Source: Psychroserpens sp. (lineage in GTDB: Bacteria > Bacteroidota > Bacteroidia > Flavobacteriales > Flavobacteriaceae). From it: a stretch of 64,000 bases of DNA. How positions within the stretch are numbered: position 1 is the first letter of the stretch; the number at the start of each line of letters is the position of its first letter. Positions 9,360 to 17,606 of this stretch are shown in pieces. The stretch spans positions 354,007-418,006 of the forward strand of contig JAEPNY010000003.1 in NCBI GenBank assembly GCA_017643165.1, given 5' to 3'. Under the pieces are notes generated by a model that saw only the letters and a list, made by a program, of their open reading frames with translations, was not told where the DNA came from and did not search any database. The translations under genes and the position numbers were made by a program.

Positions 9360-10550
9360 ATGAATTTACACGAGTACCAAGGAAAAGAATTATTGAGCAG
9401 CTTTGGCGTTCGCATTCAGCGCGGAATTGTAGCTCAAAATGCTGATGAAGCAGTTGAAGCAGCAAAGAAGTTAACGGAAGAAACCGGAACAGGTTGGCAC
9501 GTTATAAAAGCACAGGTTCACGCTGGTGGTCGTGGAAAAGGAGGCGGAGTCAAGTTGGCAAAAAACCTAGATGACGTTAAAACGCTTTCCGGACAGATCA
9601 TAGGAATGGATCTAGTTACACCTCAAACATCAGCCGAAGGTAAGCGTGTACACCAAGTATTGGTTGCAGAAGACGTTTATTATCCTGGTGATTCTGAACC
9701 TGAAGAATATTATATGTCAGTACTATTGAATCGTGCTAATGGACGCAATATGATTATGTATTCGACTGAAGGCGGTATGGATATCGAAACAGTAGCTGAA
9801 GAAACACCACACTTAATCTTTACGGAGGAAATTGATCCATCAACTGGAATTTTACCTTTTCAGGCAAGAAAAGTTGCTTTTAATTTAGGTTTGTCTGGTG
9901 CTGCATTTAAAGACATGACACGTTTTGTGACATCTTTATATAAAGCTTATGTAGAATCAGACTCTTCATTATTTGAAATCAATCCTGTATTAAAAACTAG
10001 TGACGACAAAATTTTAGCAGTTGATGCGAAAGTAACACTAGACGACAATGCACTATTTAGACATAAAGACCTTGCTGAATTACGTGATTTACGTGAGGAG
10101 AACCCAATTGAAGTAGAAGCAGGAGCCTTAGGACTTAATTATGTTGATCTTGATGGAAATGTTGGTTGTATGGTAAATGGTGCCGGATTAGCAATGGCTA
10201 CTATGGACTTAATAAAGCAGGCTGGAGGTGAGCCAGCAAACTTCCTTGATGTTGGAGGTACTGCTGATGCTGCTCGTGTAGAAGCGGCCTTTAAGATCAT
10301 ATTGAAAGATCCTAATGTAAAAGCCATCCTTATTAATATCTTTGGTGGTATCGTTCGTTGTGACCGTGTTGCTCAAGGTGTGATTGACGCTTACAAGAAT
10401 ATTGGAAATATTAGTGTGCCAATTATTGTACGTTTACAAGGTACAAATGCTGACATTGCGAAAGAGTTAATCGATAACTCTGGATTAGATGTTTTAAGTG
10501 CTACACAATTTAAAGAAGCGGCAGACAAAGTTCAGGCTGTACTTTCTTAA
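9360..10550 (+). CDS. sucC: Succinyl-CoA synthetase (ADP-forming) beta subunit
   Basis: SucC (396 aa) is the ATP-grasp beta subunit of the TCA-cycle enzyme that makes ATP from succinyl-CoA. It opens with [12 protein letters not shown], the family's invariant start, and shows the ATP-grasp glycine-rich loop ([12 protein letters not shown], about 51-62), FEINPV near 200 and the C-terminal [10 protein letters not shown] (about 325) that contacts the alpha subunit phosphohistidine. The alpha-subunit gene sucD is not adjacent; in many Bacteroidota the two are separate. It ends in a very strong terminator. Confidence 0.97.
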   Translation: MNLHEYQGKELLSSFGVRIQRGIVAQNADEAVEAAKKLTEETGTGWHVIKAQVHAGGRGKGGGVKLAKNLDDVKTLSGQIIGMDLVTPQTSAEGKRVHQVLVAEDVYYPGDSEPEEYYMSVLLNRANGRNMIMYSTEGGMDIETVAEETPHLIFTEEIDPSTGILPFQARKVAFNLGLSGAAFKDMTRFVTSLYKAYVESDSSLFEINPVLKTSDDKILAVDAKVTLDDNALFRHKDLAELRDLREENPIEVEAGALGLNYVDLDGNVGCMVNGAGLAMATMDLIKQAGGEPANFLDVGGTADAARVEAAFKIILKDPNVKAILINIFGGIVRCDRVAQGVIDAYKNIGNISVPIIVRLQGTNADIAKELIDNSGLDVLSATQFKEAADKVQAVLS

Positions 10551-10569
10551 TTATAGAGCTAAAGAATTT

Positions 10570-10603
10570 AAAAAGGCGTTCAAAAATTATTGAACGCCTT
10601 TTT
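10570..10603. terminator. Bidirectional terminator after sucC and the APS reductase gene
   Basis: A perfect 14-bp stem (10570-10583 / 10590-10603) with a 6-nt loop starts with five A and ends with six T, so it can stop transcription from both converging genes. Confidence 0.93.
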
Positions 10604-10630
10604 TATTTGTTATTAAGATTACGATTTCAA

Positions 10631-11332
10631 TTAAAGATGTAATCCGCACTCCGTTTTCGGATTATTATTCCATCTGCCATCACGATCTTCTCCAGGTATA
10701 GTACAATGCTTACAACCAATAGAATTATAGCCTTTCGCTACTAATGGATGGAATGGTAAATTGTGCGTTTCAATGTAGGCATCTCTTGCCGCTTTCGAAA
10801 CATCAAGTAACGGGTAGAATTTTAATATATCACCTCGTAGTTCGAAAATGTCTAAGGTCGCTCTATGATCACTTTGCCATTTCATCAAGCCTGAAATCCA
10901 GACCTTATAGTTGTTCTTAATTAAATCTAATGGCTTAACCTTATTTATTGAACAACAGAAATCCGGGTTTTTCGACCAGGTTTCATCTTTTGTTGTGAAC
11001 TCATGCTCCTCTTTAATGGCACGAATTGATTTTACATTTAAACCGTAGCGCTCAGTTAGCGCTTCTTTATAGGTGAGTGTGTCTTCGAAGTGATATCCTG
11101 TGTCAATAAAAAATACGTCCTGTTTTTTAGTCACATCTGAAATGAGTTTTAATAAGAAAGCTGAGGTTGCTGCAAAAGAACTGGTTAGCATAACATCAGC
11201 CATATTAAAGTCTTCATACAACATTTTAATGCGTTCTCTAGCAGTAAGAGGTTGGTACTTTTTATTTAATGCTTTGATTTCAGCTTCTGAAATATTTGGA
11301 ACAACTTTGTGAACAGGTGCAGATTCGAACAT
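10631..11332 (-). CDS. cysH: Phosphoadenylyl/adenylyl-sulfate reductase
   Basis: This 233-aa enzyme reduces activated sulfate to sulfite in assimilation. It has the PP-loop core (ADVMLTSSFAATSAFLLKL, about 45-65) and the C-terminal ECGLH motif with the catalytic Cys. The paired cysteines FCCS (about 128) and GCKHC (about 207) are the ligands of a [4Fe-4S] cluster, which mark the APS-type (adenylyl sulfate) form rather than the cluster-free PAPS form. Other sulfate-assimilation genes are not in the window. It converges on sucC and shares its terminator. Confidence 0.93.
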   Translation of the reverse strand: MFESAPVHKVVPNISEAEIKALNKKYQPLTARERIKMLYEDFNMADVMLTSSFAATSAFLLKLISDVTKKQDVFFIDTGYHFEDTLTYKEALTERYGLNVKSIRAIKEEHEFTTKDETWSKNPDFCCSINKVKPLDLIKNNYKVWISGLMKWQSDHRATLDIFELRGDILKFYPLLDVSKAARDAYIETHNLPFHPLVAKGYNSIGCKHCTIPGEDRDGRWNNNPKTECGLHL

Positions 11333-11413
11333 ATAAATTAATTAGGACAACGCAAGTTAGTACACATTTCTGACGTATACTTACAATTGATAAATTTTTA
11401 TGAATTTCTGATT

Positions 11414-11662
11414 TTAGACCTTCTTTTTTTGAGGTTTTGGCATTGGACCACGTAAATGAATTATTAATCCGTTAAGGAAGTTTCTCAATATTTGATCACC
11501 AACTGCCATATATTTTGGGTGATCTTCTCTACGAAAAAATGCATTGATCTCACTTTTAGACGTTCTAAAATCTACTAGTGCTAAAATATTTACAATGTCT
11601 TCATCACGTAATTTGTGTGCTACGCGTAATTTTTTTAAAATATCATTATTTGTTAAGCCCAT
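11414..11662 (-). CDS. DUF1456 family protein, single-repeat form (YehS-like)
   Basis: The 82-aa protein carries one DUF1456 unit: MGLTNNDILKKLRVAHKL, then KSEINAFFRREDHPKY and LRNFLNGLI. The E. coli relative YehS has two such units (about 156 aa), so this is a half-length version ending in a basic tail (PKPQKKKV). The start ATG overlaps the stop of the upstream esterase gene by one base (TAATG), so the two are translationally coupled. Function unknown. Confidence 0.8.
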   Translation of the reverse strand: MGLTNNDILKKLRVAHKLRDEDIVNILALVDFRTSKSEINAFFRREDHPKYMAVGDQILRNFLNGLIIHLRGPMPKPQKKKV

Positions 11663-12468
11663 TAATTTTCATTTAATAACCATTGATAGGCGTCAGGGAA
11701 ATGATTACTCCAAAACGCTTCATTATGTTGTCCACCTTCAATGATATAGTTTTTTATTTGAGTTGCTGATATTCCTTTGTCCAATAAAAGTTTTACCATA
11801 CGCTCCTGATTAGGTACCATTGATTCTCCTTCATCTGTACCAACTAAAAAATAAAAGCGGCTAGATTTCGGAATCTCATTGGTTTCTGCTAAGTCGTAAA
11901 TTTCAGGATTAATCCAAAAGGCAGGCGAAAATACTCCCGCTTGCCCAAACGTATCCGAATGGTTTACCACAGCATAGAATGCCATAAGACCTCCTAGCGA
12001 TGACCCTATAATACTTGTATTTCGAACATCTGATTTTGTTCGATAGTTATTGTCAACATATGGTTTTAATGTATCGATTATAAAATTCAAGAATGCTTTT
12101 CCTTTTCCACCTCCATAAGATGCATGTGCGTAAGGTGTGAGTTCTTCTATTCGTTTTTCATTCCCATGTTCAATTCCAATTATGATGGATTGTCCTTTTG
12201 TTAGTGTATCCAAATACTCATCAACTTTCCATTCACCAACATATGAAGTTTCAGCATCAAAAAGGTTTTGCGCATCAAACATATAAATTACAGGATAAGA
12301 CTTAGTGCTTTTTTTATAGTCAATTGGAAGATAGACCCAGATCTTTTTTTGCGTGTTTAACTGAGGCACATTCATCTCAAATGTTACGACCTGTTCAGAC
12401 GCGGTTGATTGTGAACGAGCGGTCTGATTTAAAACTAAAAACAGTATTAGGAATAATAATTTTTTCAT
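11662..12468 (-). CDS. Alpha/beta-hydrolase esterase, secreted (esterase D / Fes family)
   Basis: This 268-aa hydrolase has a signal peptide (MKKLLFLILFLVLNQTARSQ). The chosen ATG at 12468 lies 15 nt inside a longer TTG frame and opens the signal peptide. The domain matches the putative esterase family (Pfam Esterase): nucleophile elbow GSSLGGLMAFY (about 148-158) and catalytic His in GGQHNEAFW near the end, with the acid likely in VGTDEGE. Relatives hydrolyse ferric siderophores, acyl-glycerols or S-formylglutathione; the signal peptide favours an extracytoplasmic substrate. It is coupled to the DUF1456 gene. Confidence 0.88.
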   Translation of the reverse strand: MKKLLFLILFLVLNQTARSQSTASEQVVTFEMNVPQLNTQKKIWVYLPIDYKKSTKSYPVIYMFDAQNLFDAETSYVGEWKVDEYLDTLTKGQSIIIGIEHGNEKRIEELTPYAHASYGGGKGKAFLNFIIDTLKPYVDNNYRTKSDVRNTSIIGSSLGGLMAFYAVVNHSDTFGQAGVFSPAFWINPEIYDLAETNEIPKSSRFYFLVGTDEGESMVPNQERMVKLLLDKGISATQIKNYIIEGGQHNEAFWSNHFPDAYQWLLNEN

Positions 12469-12723
12469 GGGTCTGTTAAACAAAACGAATGTACATAAAT
12501 ATTCATGATAAATGACTATGCCGTTTATCGATAATAATTTTTTCAGTCGAAAAATTCGGTGAACTGCACGCTTTATATAACTAACTGAAAAACAGTAATT
12601 TAAAATTTCATTTCACGGAAACGTAAGAAAATAACGACGAAATACACGTTATTTTTCGATAAGCTACAATTTATAAAGGATTATAACCTAAACAAACTGT
12701 TTAACTTTATAAAGCTATTAATC

Positions 12724-13140
12724 ATGAATCCCTCTACAATGATAAATCGAGTTGAAAAGCTGAGTTTACTTTCCGAAATGATTGCATTTGCTCAGACCGA
12801 TGAGAATATAAAATCCATTGAATACAAATTCCTGTCAAATATTGCTAAGCAATTAGACATTTCAAAAGAAGATTTTGACTATTTATTTGAACATCCAGTA
12901 AGCTATGTCCATTTAAAATCACATAGCGAACGCATCGTTCAGTTTCACAGGTTGGTACTTCTAATGAATTTAGATAATCACATTTCTAGTAAGGAATTAG
13001 TGAAATTGCATAATTTTGGACTACGTATGGGATTAAGTCATGAATCGATTAATCGTGTATTGGATCTCATGGATAGTTTTCCTAATAAAATTGTACCACC
13101 AGACTTTTTAATTGACATTTTTAAAGTTCAATACAATTAA
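12724..13140 (+). CDS. Small helical protein, TerB-like
   Basis: The 138-aa product is all-helical with acidic pairs in the style of TerB/tellurite-resistance-like proteins (SEMIAFAQTDENIKSIEYKFL, then LDISKEDFDYLF and NLDNHISSKELVKLHNFGLRMGLSHE). I cannot identify metal ligands with certainty, so TerB membership is tentative. ATG at 12724 is used; a second ATG at 12739 (MINRVEK) is possible. The gene converges on uvrB and the two stop codons overlap by four bases, leaving no room for a terminator. The 240 nt upstream show no clear TAnnTTTG box. Confidence 0.6.
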   Translation: MNPSTMINRVEKLSLLSEMIAFAQTDENIKSIEYKFLSNIAKQLDISKEDFDYLFEHPVSYVHLKSHSERIVQFHRLVLLMNLDNHISSKELVKLHNFGLRMGLSHESINRVLDLMDSFPNKIVPPDFLIDIFKVQYN

Positions 13141-15143
13141 GAGACCTTCAATTTCTCTAACTTTTCTTGATACCCTTTAATTTCATCGCGTAATTGTGCT
13201 GCGATAATGAAGTCAAGCGCTTTAGCGGCTTTCTCCATGGCTTTGCGCTTTTCACGTATTTTCTTTTCTAACTGACTTTTAGTGAGGTATTCGCTTTCAG
13301 GTTCAGCAGCTTTTGCCGCTTCGAGTTCATAGCTGTAAGTACTCACCGAATTTCTCGCCAATGCATTATCCAAGCTCTTATTCAAGGCTTTAGGTGTTAT
13401 TTTGTGTTTTGTGTTATATGCGATTTGTTTCTCACGACGGTAATTTGTCTCGTCAATGGTCTTTTGCATACTTTTGGTAATTGTATCAGCATACATGATC
13501 GCTTTTCCATTCAAATGTCTTGCAGCTCTACCCACGGTTTGTGTAAGTGATCTATTAGATCTTAAGAAGCCCTCTTTGTCAGCATCCAATATCGCAACGA
13601 GTGATACTTCTGGTAAATCCAATCCTTCTCGTAACAGATTTACACCAACCAATACATCGAATAATCCTTTTCTCAGATCTTGCATTATCTCGACACGTTC
13701 AAGCGTATCTACGTCACTGTGGATGTAGCGGCAGCGGATTTGAATTCGATCTAAGTATTTAGTCAATTCTTCAGCCATTCGTTTAGTTAACGTCGTCACC
13801 AAAGTACGTTCGTCTTTCTCAACGCGTTGTTGAATTTCTTCAATGAGATCATCAATTTGATTTAAACTTGGTCGGACTTCAATTATCGGATCTAAAAGCC
13901 CTGTTGGTCGAATAACTTGCTCTACATATATACCATCTGTTTTTTCCAATTCATAATCAGCAGGAGTGGCACTTACGTAAATAACTTGATTTTGAAGTGC
14001 TTCAAATTCTTCAAATTTTAATGGACGATTGTCCATGGCTGCTGGTAATCGGAATCCATATTCAACGAGGTTTTCTTTTCGGCTACGATCGCCTCCGTAC
14101 ATGGCATGAACTTGAGAAATGGTTACATGACTTTCATCCACTACCATCAAATAATCATCTGGAAAGTAATCTAACAAGCAGAATGGTCGCGTTCCAGGTT
14201 TTCGTCCATCCAAGTATCGAGAATAGTTCTCTATACCTGAGCAATAGCCTAATTCACGTATCATTTCAAGATCGAATTCGGTACGTTCTTTAAGGCGTTT
14301 CGCTTCCAAATGCTTACCAATTTCTTTAAAATAATCATGCTGTTTTACCAAGTCATCTTGAATCTCACGAATAGCGCCTTGTAATATTTCCGGAGACGTT
14401 ACGAACATATTAGCTGGATAGATATTTAATCTATCGTAATGCTCAATAACTTCATTGGTTTGAATATTAAACTGTTCAATGTCTTCAATTTCATCACCAA
14501 AAAAGTGAATGCGAAATGCGTCATCTGCATAACTCGGGAATACATCAACAGTGTCTCCTTTAATTCTAAAATTTCCATGATTGAAATCTGCTTCTGTTCT
14601 TGAGTATAAGCTCTGAACAAGACGATGTAATAAATCTGTTCTAGAGATTTCTTGATCTACTTCTAATGAAATGACATTCTTTTGAAATTCAACAGGATTA
14701 CCAATACCATAGAGACATGATACTGAAGCTACAACAATGACGTCACGTCTTCCAGAAAGTAGGGAAGAGGTTGTACTAAGTCGCATTTTTTCGATTTCTT
14801 CATTTATCGATAAATCCTTTTCTATATAAACTCCAGATACAGGAATATAGGCTTCAGGTTGATAATAATCATAATAGGAAACAAAATATTCTACTGCATT
14901 ATCTGGAAAAAATTGTTTAAACTCAGAATACAATTGTGCGGCTAATGTTTTGTTATGTGCGAGCACAAGCGTAGGACGCTGTACCTCCTGAATCACATTG
15001 GCCACCGTAAACGTTTTACCAGAACCAGTAACACCCAGTAATGTCTGGTATTTTTCTTTAGATTCGATGCCATCAGACAATTGTCTAATTGCTTCGGGTT
15101 GATCACCAGTTGGGTTGAATTCTGAATGTATTTTGAATTTCAT
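13137..15143 (-). CDS. uvrB: Excinuclease ABC subunit B
   Basis: UvrB (668 aa) is the damage-verifying helicase-like subunit of nucleotide excision repair. It shows Walker A GVTGSGKT (about 38-45), the damage-probing beta-hairpin YYDYYQPEAYIP (about 92-103), helicase motif II VVDESH, motifs V/VI (LREGLDLPEVSLV and QTVGRAARH), and a C-terminal UVR motif (AKALDFIIAAQLRDEI) that binds UvrA/UvrC. Full length. A near-consensus -7 (TACCTTTC on the minus strand, near 15192-15199) sits upstream, so it can be expressed apart from the T9SS gene lying 67 nt upstream. Confidence 0.98.
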   Translation of the reverse strand: MKFKIHSEFNPTGDQPEAIRQLSDGIESKEKYQTLLGVTGSGKTFTVANVIQEVQRPTLVLAHNKTLAAQLYSEFKQFFPDNAVEYFVSYYDYYQPEAYIPVSGVYIEKDLSINEEIEKMRLSTTSSLLSGRRDVIVVASVSCLYGIGNPVEFQKNVISLEVDQEISRTDLLHRLVQSLYSRTEADFNHGNFRIKGDTVDVFPSYADDAFRIHFFGDEIEDIEQFNIQTNEVIEHYDRLNIYPANMFVTSPEILQGAIREIQDDLVKQHDYFKEIGKHLEAKRLKERTEFDLEMIRELGYCSGIENYSRYLDGRKPGTRPFCLLDYFPDDYLMVVDESHVTISQVHAMYGGDRSRKENLVEYGFRLPAAMDNRPLKFEEFEALQNQVIYVSATPADYELEKTDGIYVEQVIRPTGLLDPIIEVRPSLNQIDDLIEEIQQRVEKDERTLVTTLTKRMAEELTKYLDRIQIRCRYIHSDVDTLERVEIMQDLRKGLFDVLVGVNLLREGLDLPEVSLVAILDADKEGFLRSNRSLTQTVGRAARHLNGKAIMYADTITKSMQKTIDETNYRREKQIAYNTKHKITPKALNKSLDNALARNSVSTYSYELEAAKAAEPESEYLTKSQLEKKIREKRKAMEKAAKALDFIIAAQLRDEIKGYQEKLEKLKVS

Positions 15144-15210
15144 CGACGTAACTAATTGTAAGTTATAGCTTGGTTTTTATTGAAAAAAGACGAAAGGTAA
15201 AGTTAATCAA

Positions 15211-17541
15211 TTAACGTCTCAATGCAAAGTGACCTGTAAAGCTTCTTCCGTCAATCAAGGTAACCGTAAACCAATAATCATCACTAGGAAGTGGTTGTCC
15301 GTTGAGTGTGCCGTCCCAACCTGCACTTTCATTATTGAGTTGTGTAATAAGCTTTCCGTATCGATTAAATATTTTGATATCTATACCATGATTAAACTCT
15401 GAATTTACACCGTAAACTTGCCAACGCTCATTATAAGGGTCGCCATTAGGTGTGAAAAATTTAGGAAATCCTAAAACAGAAAAGGTTTCTTCTACAATAC
15501 CACAGCCATTCATGTCTCTAACAAAGATGGTATGGAAGCCAGGTGAAACAGGACTAAATATGTTCGATACTTGATATGGACCGTCTGGATCATCAAGAGC
15601 GAATTCATAGTCACCTTCTCCTGAAACTAAAACAGTCACTGTATTATTACTTACACCATCATTTACATTAATTTCATCAATTGTTGCATTATTAGATGGC
15701 AGAACTGTAATTGATCGACTGGATGAGCACCCATTCGGATCGGTCACGATAACTGTGTAAATTCCTGGTTCGTTAACGTCGTTAAATGTTGTCGTTACCT
15801 CTGTAAGACTGCCATTAAATAGCCATTCGTAATAATAATTATTAGGTAAATCATTAATTACACCACCCACAAGTGTAATGGTATCAGGAAAACTGTTCAA
15901 ACAGTAGATAAAAGATTCATCATTTAGCAATTGTGGTGTGTTCAAGACGATTAAATCAACCGTTGTTATTGAATAACATTGATTATTACTATTTACTTTA
16001 ACGAAAATTGTCTGCTGATTAGGAATTGTATTTTCAAAATTACCTGTTAGGGCATTTATTTCTAGGAATGCGTCTTCTTCGGTTAGGTAATATGTTACAA
16101 TAGAATCGTCTGGAATTTGGTTTTCGATGGTTGTGGCAATTGTATTCAATTGAAATGAGGCAAACCCATCGATTAGTTCACCGTCACAGGCTTCTAGAGG
16201 TGGGATATTTATAATGTTATTAGAAATTTCTAATTGAATTTCAGCGATATCAAAGCATCCAGCTTGGGTCGTAACTCTTGCATAAATCGTTTGAAAAGGC
16301 GCGGTATTCTGAAAATTTTCAGGATCAATTAATGCATCTACATTATTCAGAGCATCCATTTCATTTAGAAAGTAGCCCTCAACAAAAACAGAACTATCAT
16401 TATTAGTCACAGCAGGTTCGGCAAGGCGTAAATCGTAAAATGTTAGACCATCTTGATCTTGATCACACTCCGTCAAAATTGTGTCAATGGCAACTGGGTT
16501 ATCGGCATATTCAATAATAATTTCACCGAATAGCAGGCAATTGTCTTTTGTAACCTCAACGCTGTAAATGCCTAGTTCATCAACTTCAAGGAAATCATTA
16601 GTTTCACCAGTGAGTTCAGCACCATCCTTAAACCATTGATAAGTATTATTCGCTCCAGGCTCATTCGTTTGAATTGTAAATGTTTCATCACCACAAATTG
16701 CCGTTCCGTTCGCAACCAATCGATCTGGTCCTAAATCTGTTGAAAGTCTAAAACTTCCAGCTTCTAAAAATACAGCAGAATCAAATCGGAAATTTTGTTC
16801 GTCGGCTATAACCAGCTTTACATGATAGGTTTCATTTGGAACTACAGGTGCTGTTGCTGTTAATATTTTTGTTTGTCCGTTAAAATTGATAGGTGTGTTA
16901 GGTCCATTAAAACTCTCAAACCAAGCTTCGTTCTCAGCGGGACAGCCTCCTGGTATTTCAGGGTGAACTGTCGTTACTTTAACTGGTGTTTGGGTGTCAG
17001 GTACTAATGCAATATTAACGTACTGTTGTTCATTTATTGGTCGTATTAAAAATCCAAAAAGATCAGAGAATTGACATGTGTTAGGGTTACCTTCCTGATA
17101 CTCTTCAGAAGCAAAAATGTATCTGAAGCTCACTTCAGTAGCGACTGATGTAAAATCGAATTCAATAATTGTGGCATTGATCGTGTTAGTTTCATTAAGA
17201 ATTGTTTCGAGGTCTGTATCACCAGCCCATCCTGCTGCATCGTCATCACTCAATGAGGTATTTGGTCCAGGAATATTGGCCAAACGACCTGTACTTAATA
17301 CAATTCCTGATTCAAATGGGAAAGTCGTTCCAGTCGCATCGAAGAAGCCAAAACTTTGGTCTGTAGCTCCAAAGTTACCACCTACAACATTATTCACAAC
17401 AACATTACTGATACAATCACTGTCAATGAGAATATCTTCAATTAATTCTTGAGGTGAAAATGTTTGGCTATCTACTTGAATATTCTGAGCACAGATTATA
17501 GTCGACCAAAACATTAATATGATTCGAAATGCTATCTTCAT
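15211..17541 (-). CDS. T9SS type-B sorted protein with choice-of-anchor L domain (776 aa)
   Basis: This is a large secreted surface protein. I use the ATG at 17541, which opens the signal peptide MKIAFRIILMFWSTIICAQ; the longer frame from a TTG at 17562 overlaps the promoter box. Order: choice-of-anchor L domain (about 25-260: SNVVVNNVVGGNFG, FPFESGIVLSTG, FRYIFASEEYQEG), an Ig-like segment (WFKDGAEL), two cysteine-bounded modules opening CDQDQDGL and CDGELIDGF, a second Ig-like segment, and the type-B C-terminal signal (FPKFFTPNGDPYN, then IFNRYGKL, GWDGTLNG, SDDYWFTVTL and ALRR). The last 280 residues closely match the 1147-aa protein at 25435-28878. Its role is probably adhesion or matrix; no enzyme motif is visible. 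Confidence 0.9.
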   Translation of the reverse strand: MKIAFRIILMFWSTIICAQNIQVDSQTFSPQELIEDILIDSDCISNVVVNNVVGGNFGATDQSFGFFDATGTTFPFESGIVLSTGRLANIPGPNTSLSDDDAAGWAGDTDLETILNETNTINATIIEFDFTSVATEVSFRYIFASEEYQEGNPNTCQFSDLFGFLIRPINEQQYVNIALVPDTQTPVKVTTVHPEIPGGCPAENEAWFESFNGPNTPINFNGQTKILTATAPVVPNETYHVKLVIADEQNFRFDSAVFLEAGSFRLSTDLGPDRLVANGTAICGDETFTIQTNEPGANNTYQWFKDGAELTGETNDFLEVDELGIYSVEVTKDNCLLFGEIIIEYADNPVAIDTILTECDQDQDGLTFYDLRLAEPAVTNNDSSVFVEGYFLNEMDALNNVDALIDPENFQNTAPFQTIYARVTTQAGCFDIAEIQLEISNNIINIPPLEACDGELIDGFASFQLNTIATTIENQIPDDSIVTYYLTEEDAFLEINALTGNFENTIPNQQTIFVKVNSNNQCYSITTVDLIVLNTPQLLNDESFIYCLNSFPDTITLVGGVINDLPNNYYYEWLFNGSLTEVTTTFNDVNEPGIYTVIVTDPNGCSSSRSITVLPSNNATIDEINVNDGVSNNTVTVLVSGEGDYEFALDDPDGPYQVSNIFSPVSPGFHTIFVRDMNGCGIVEETFSVLGFPKFFTPNGDPYNERWQVYGVNSEFNHGIDIKIFNRYGKLITQLNNESAGWDGTLNGQPLPSDDYWFTVTLIDGRSFTGHFALRR

Positions 17542-17567
17542 TTGCAATTTTTCCGCTTGCAAAGATA
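17541..17567 (-). promoter_or_regulatory. Promoter of the 776-aa T9SS gene, overlapped by an inverted repeat
   Basis: On the minus strand TATCTTTG (17567-17560) is an exact -7 element. The 7-bp inverted repeat TTTGCAA (17541-17547) / TTGCAAA (17557-17563) joins the end of the -7 box to the start codon, so the short leader (about 12 nt) is almost entirely enclosed in a possible hairpin. Confidence 0.65.
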
Positions 17568-17606
17568 CGCATAACGTAAATAGTCGTCACTAAAAAAGTG
17601 TTAAGT

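Noticed and set aside
13456-14293. Plus-strand open frames of 90-98 codons opposite uvrB
   Set aside because: They are complementary to conserved UvrB coding sequence and show no domain, promoter or start context.
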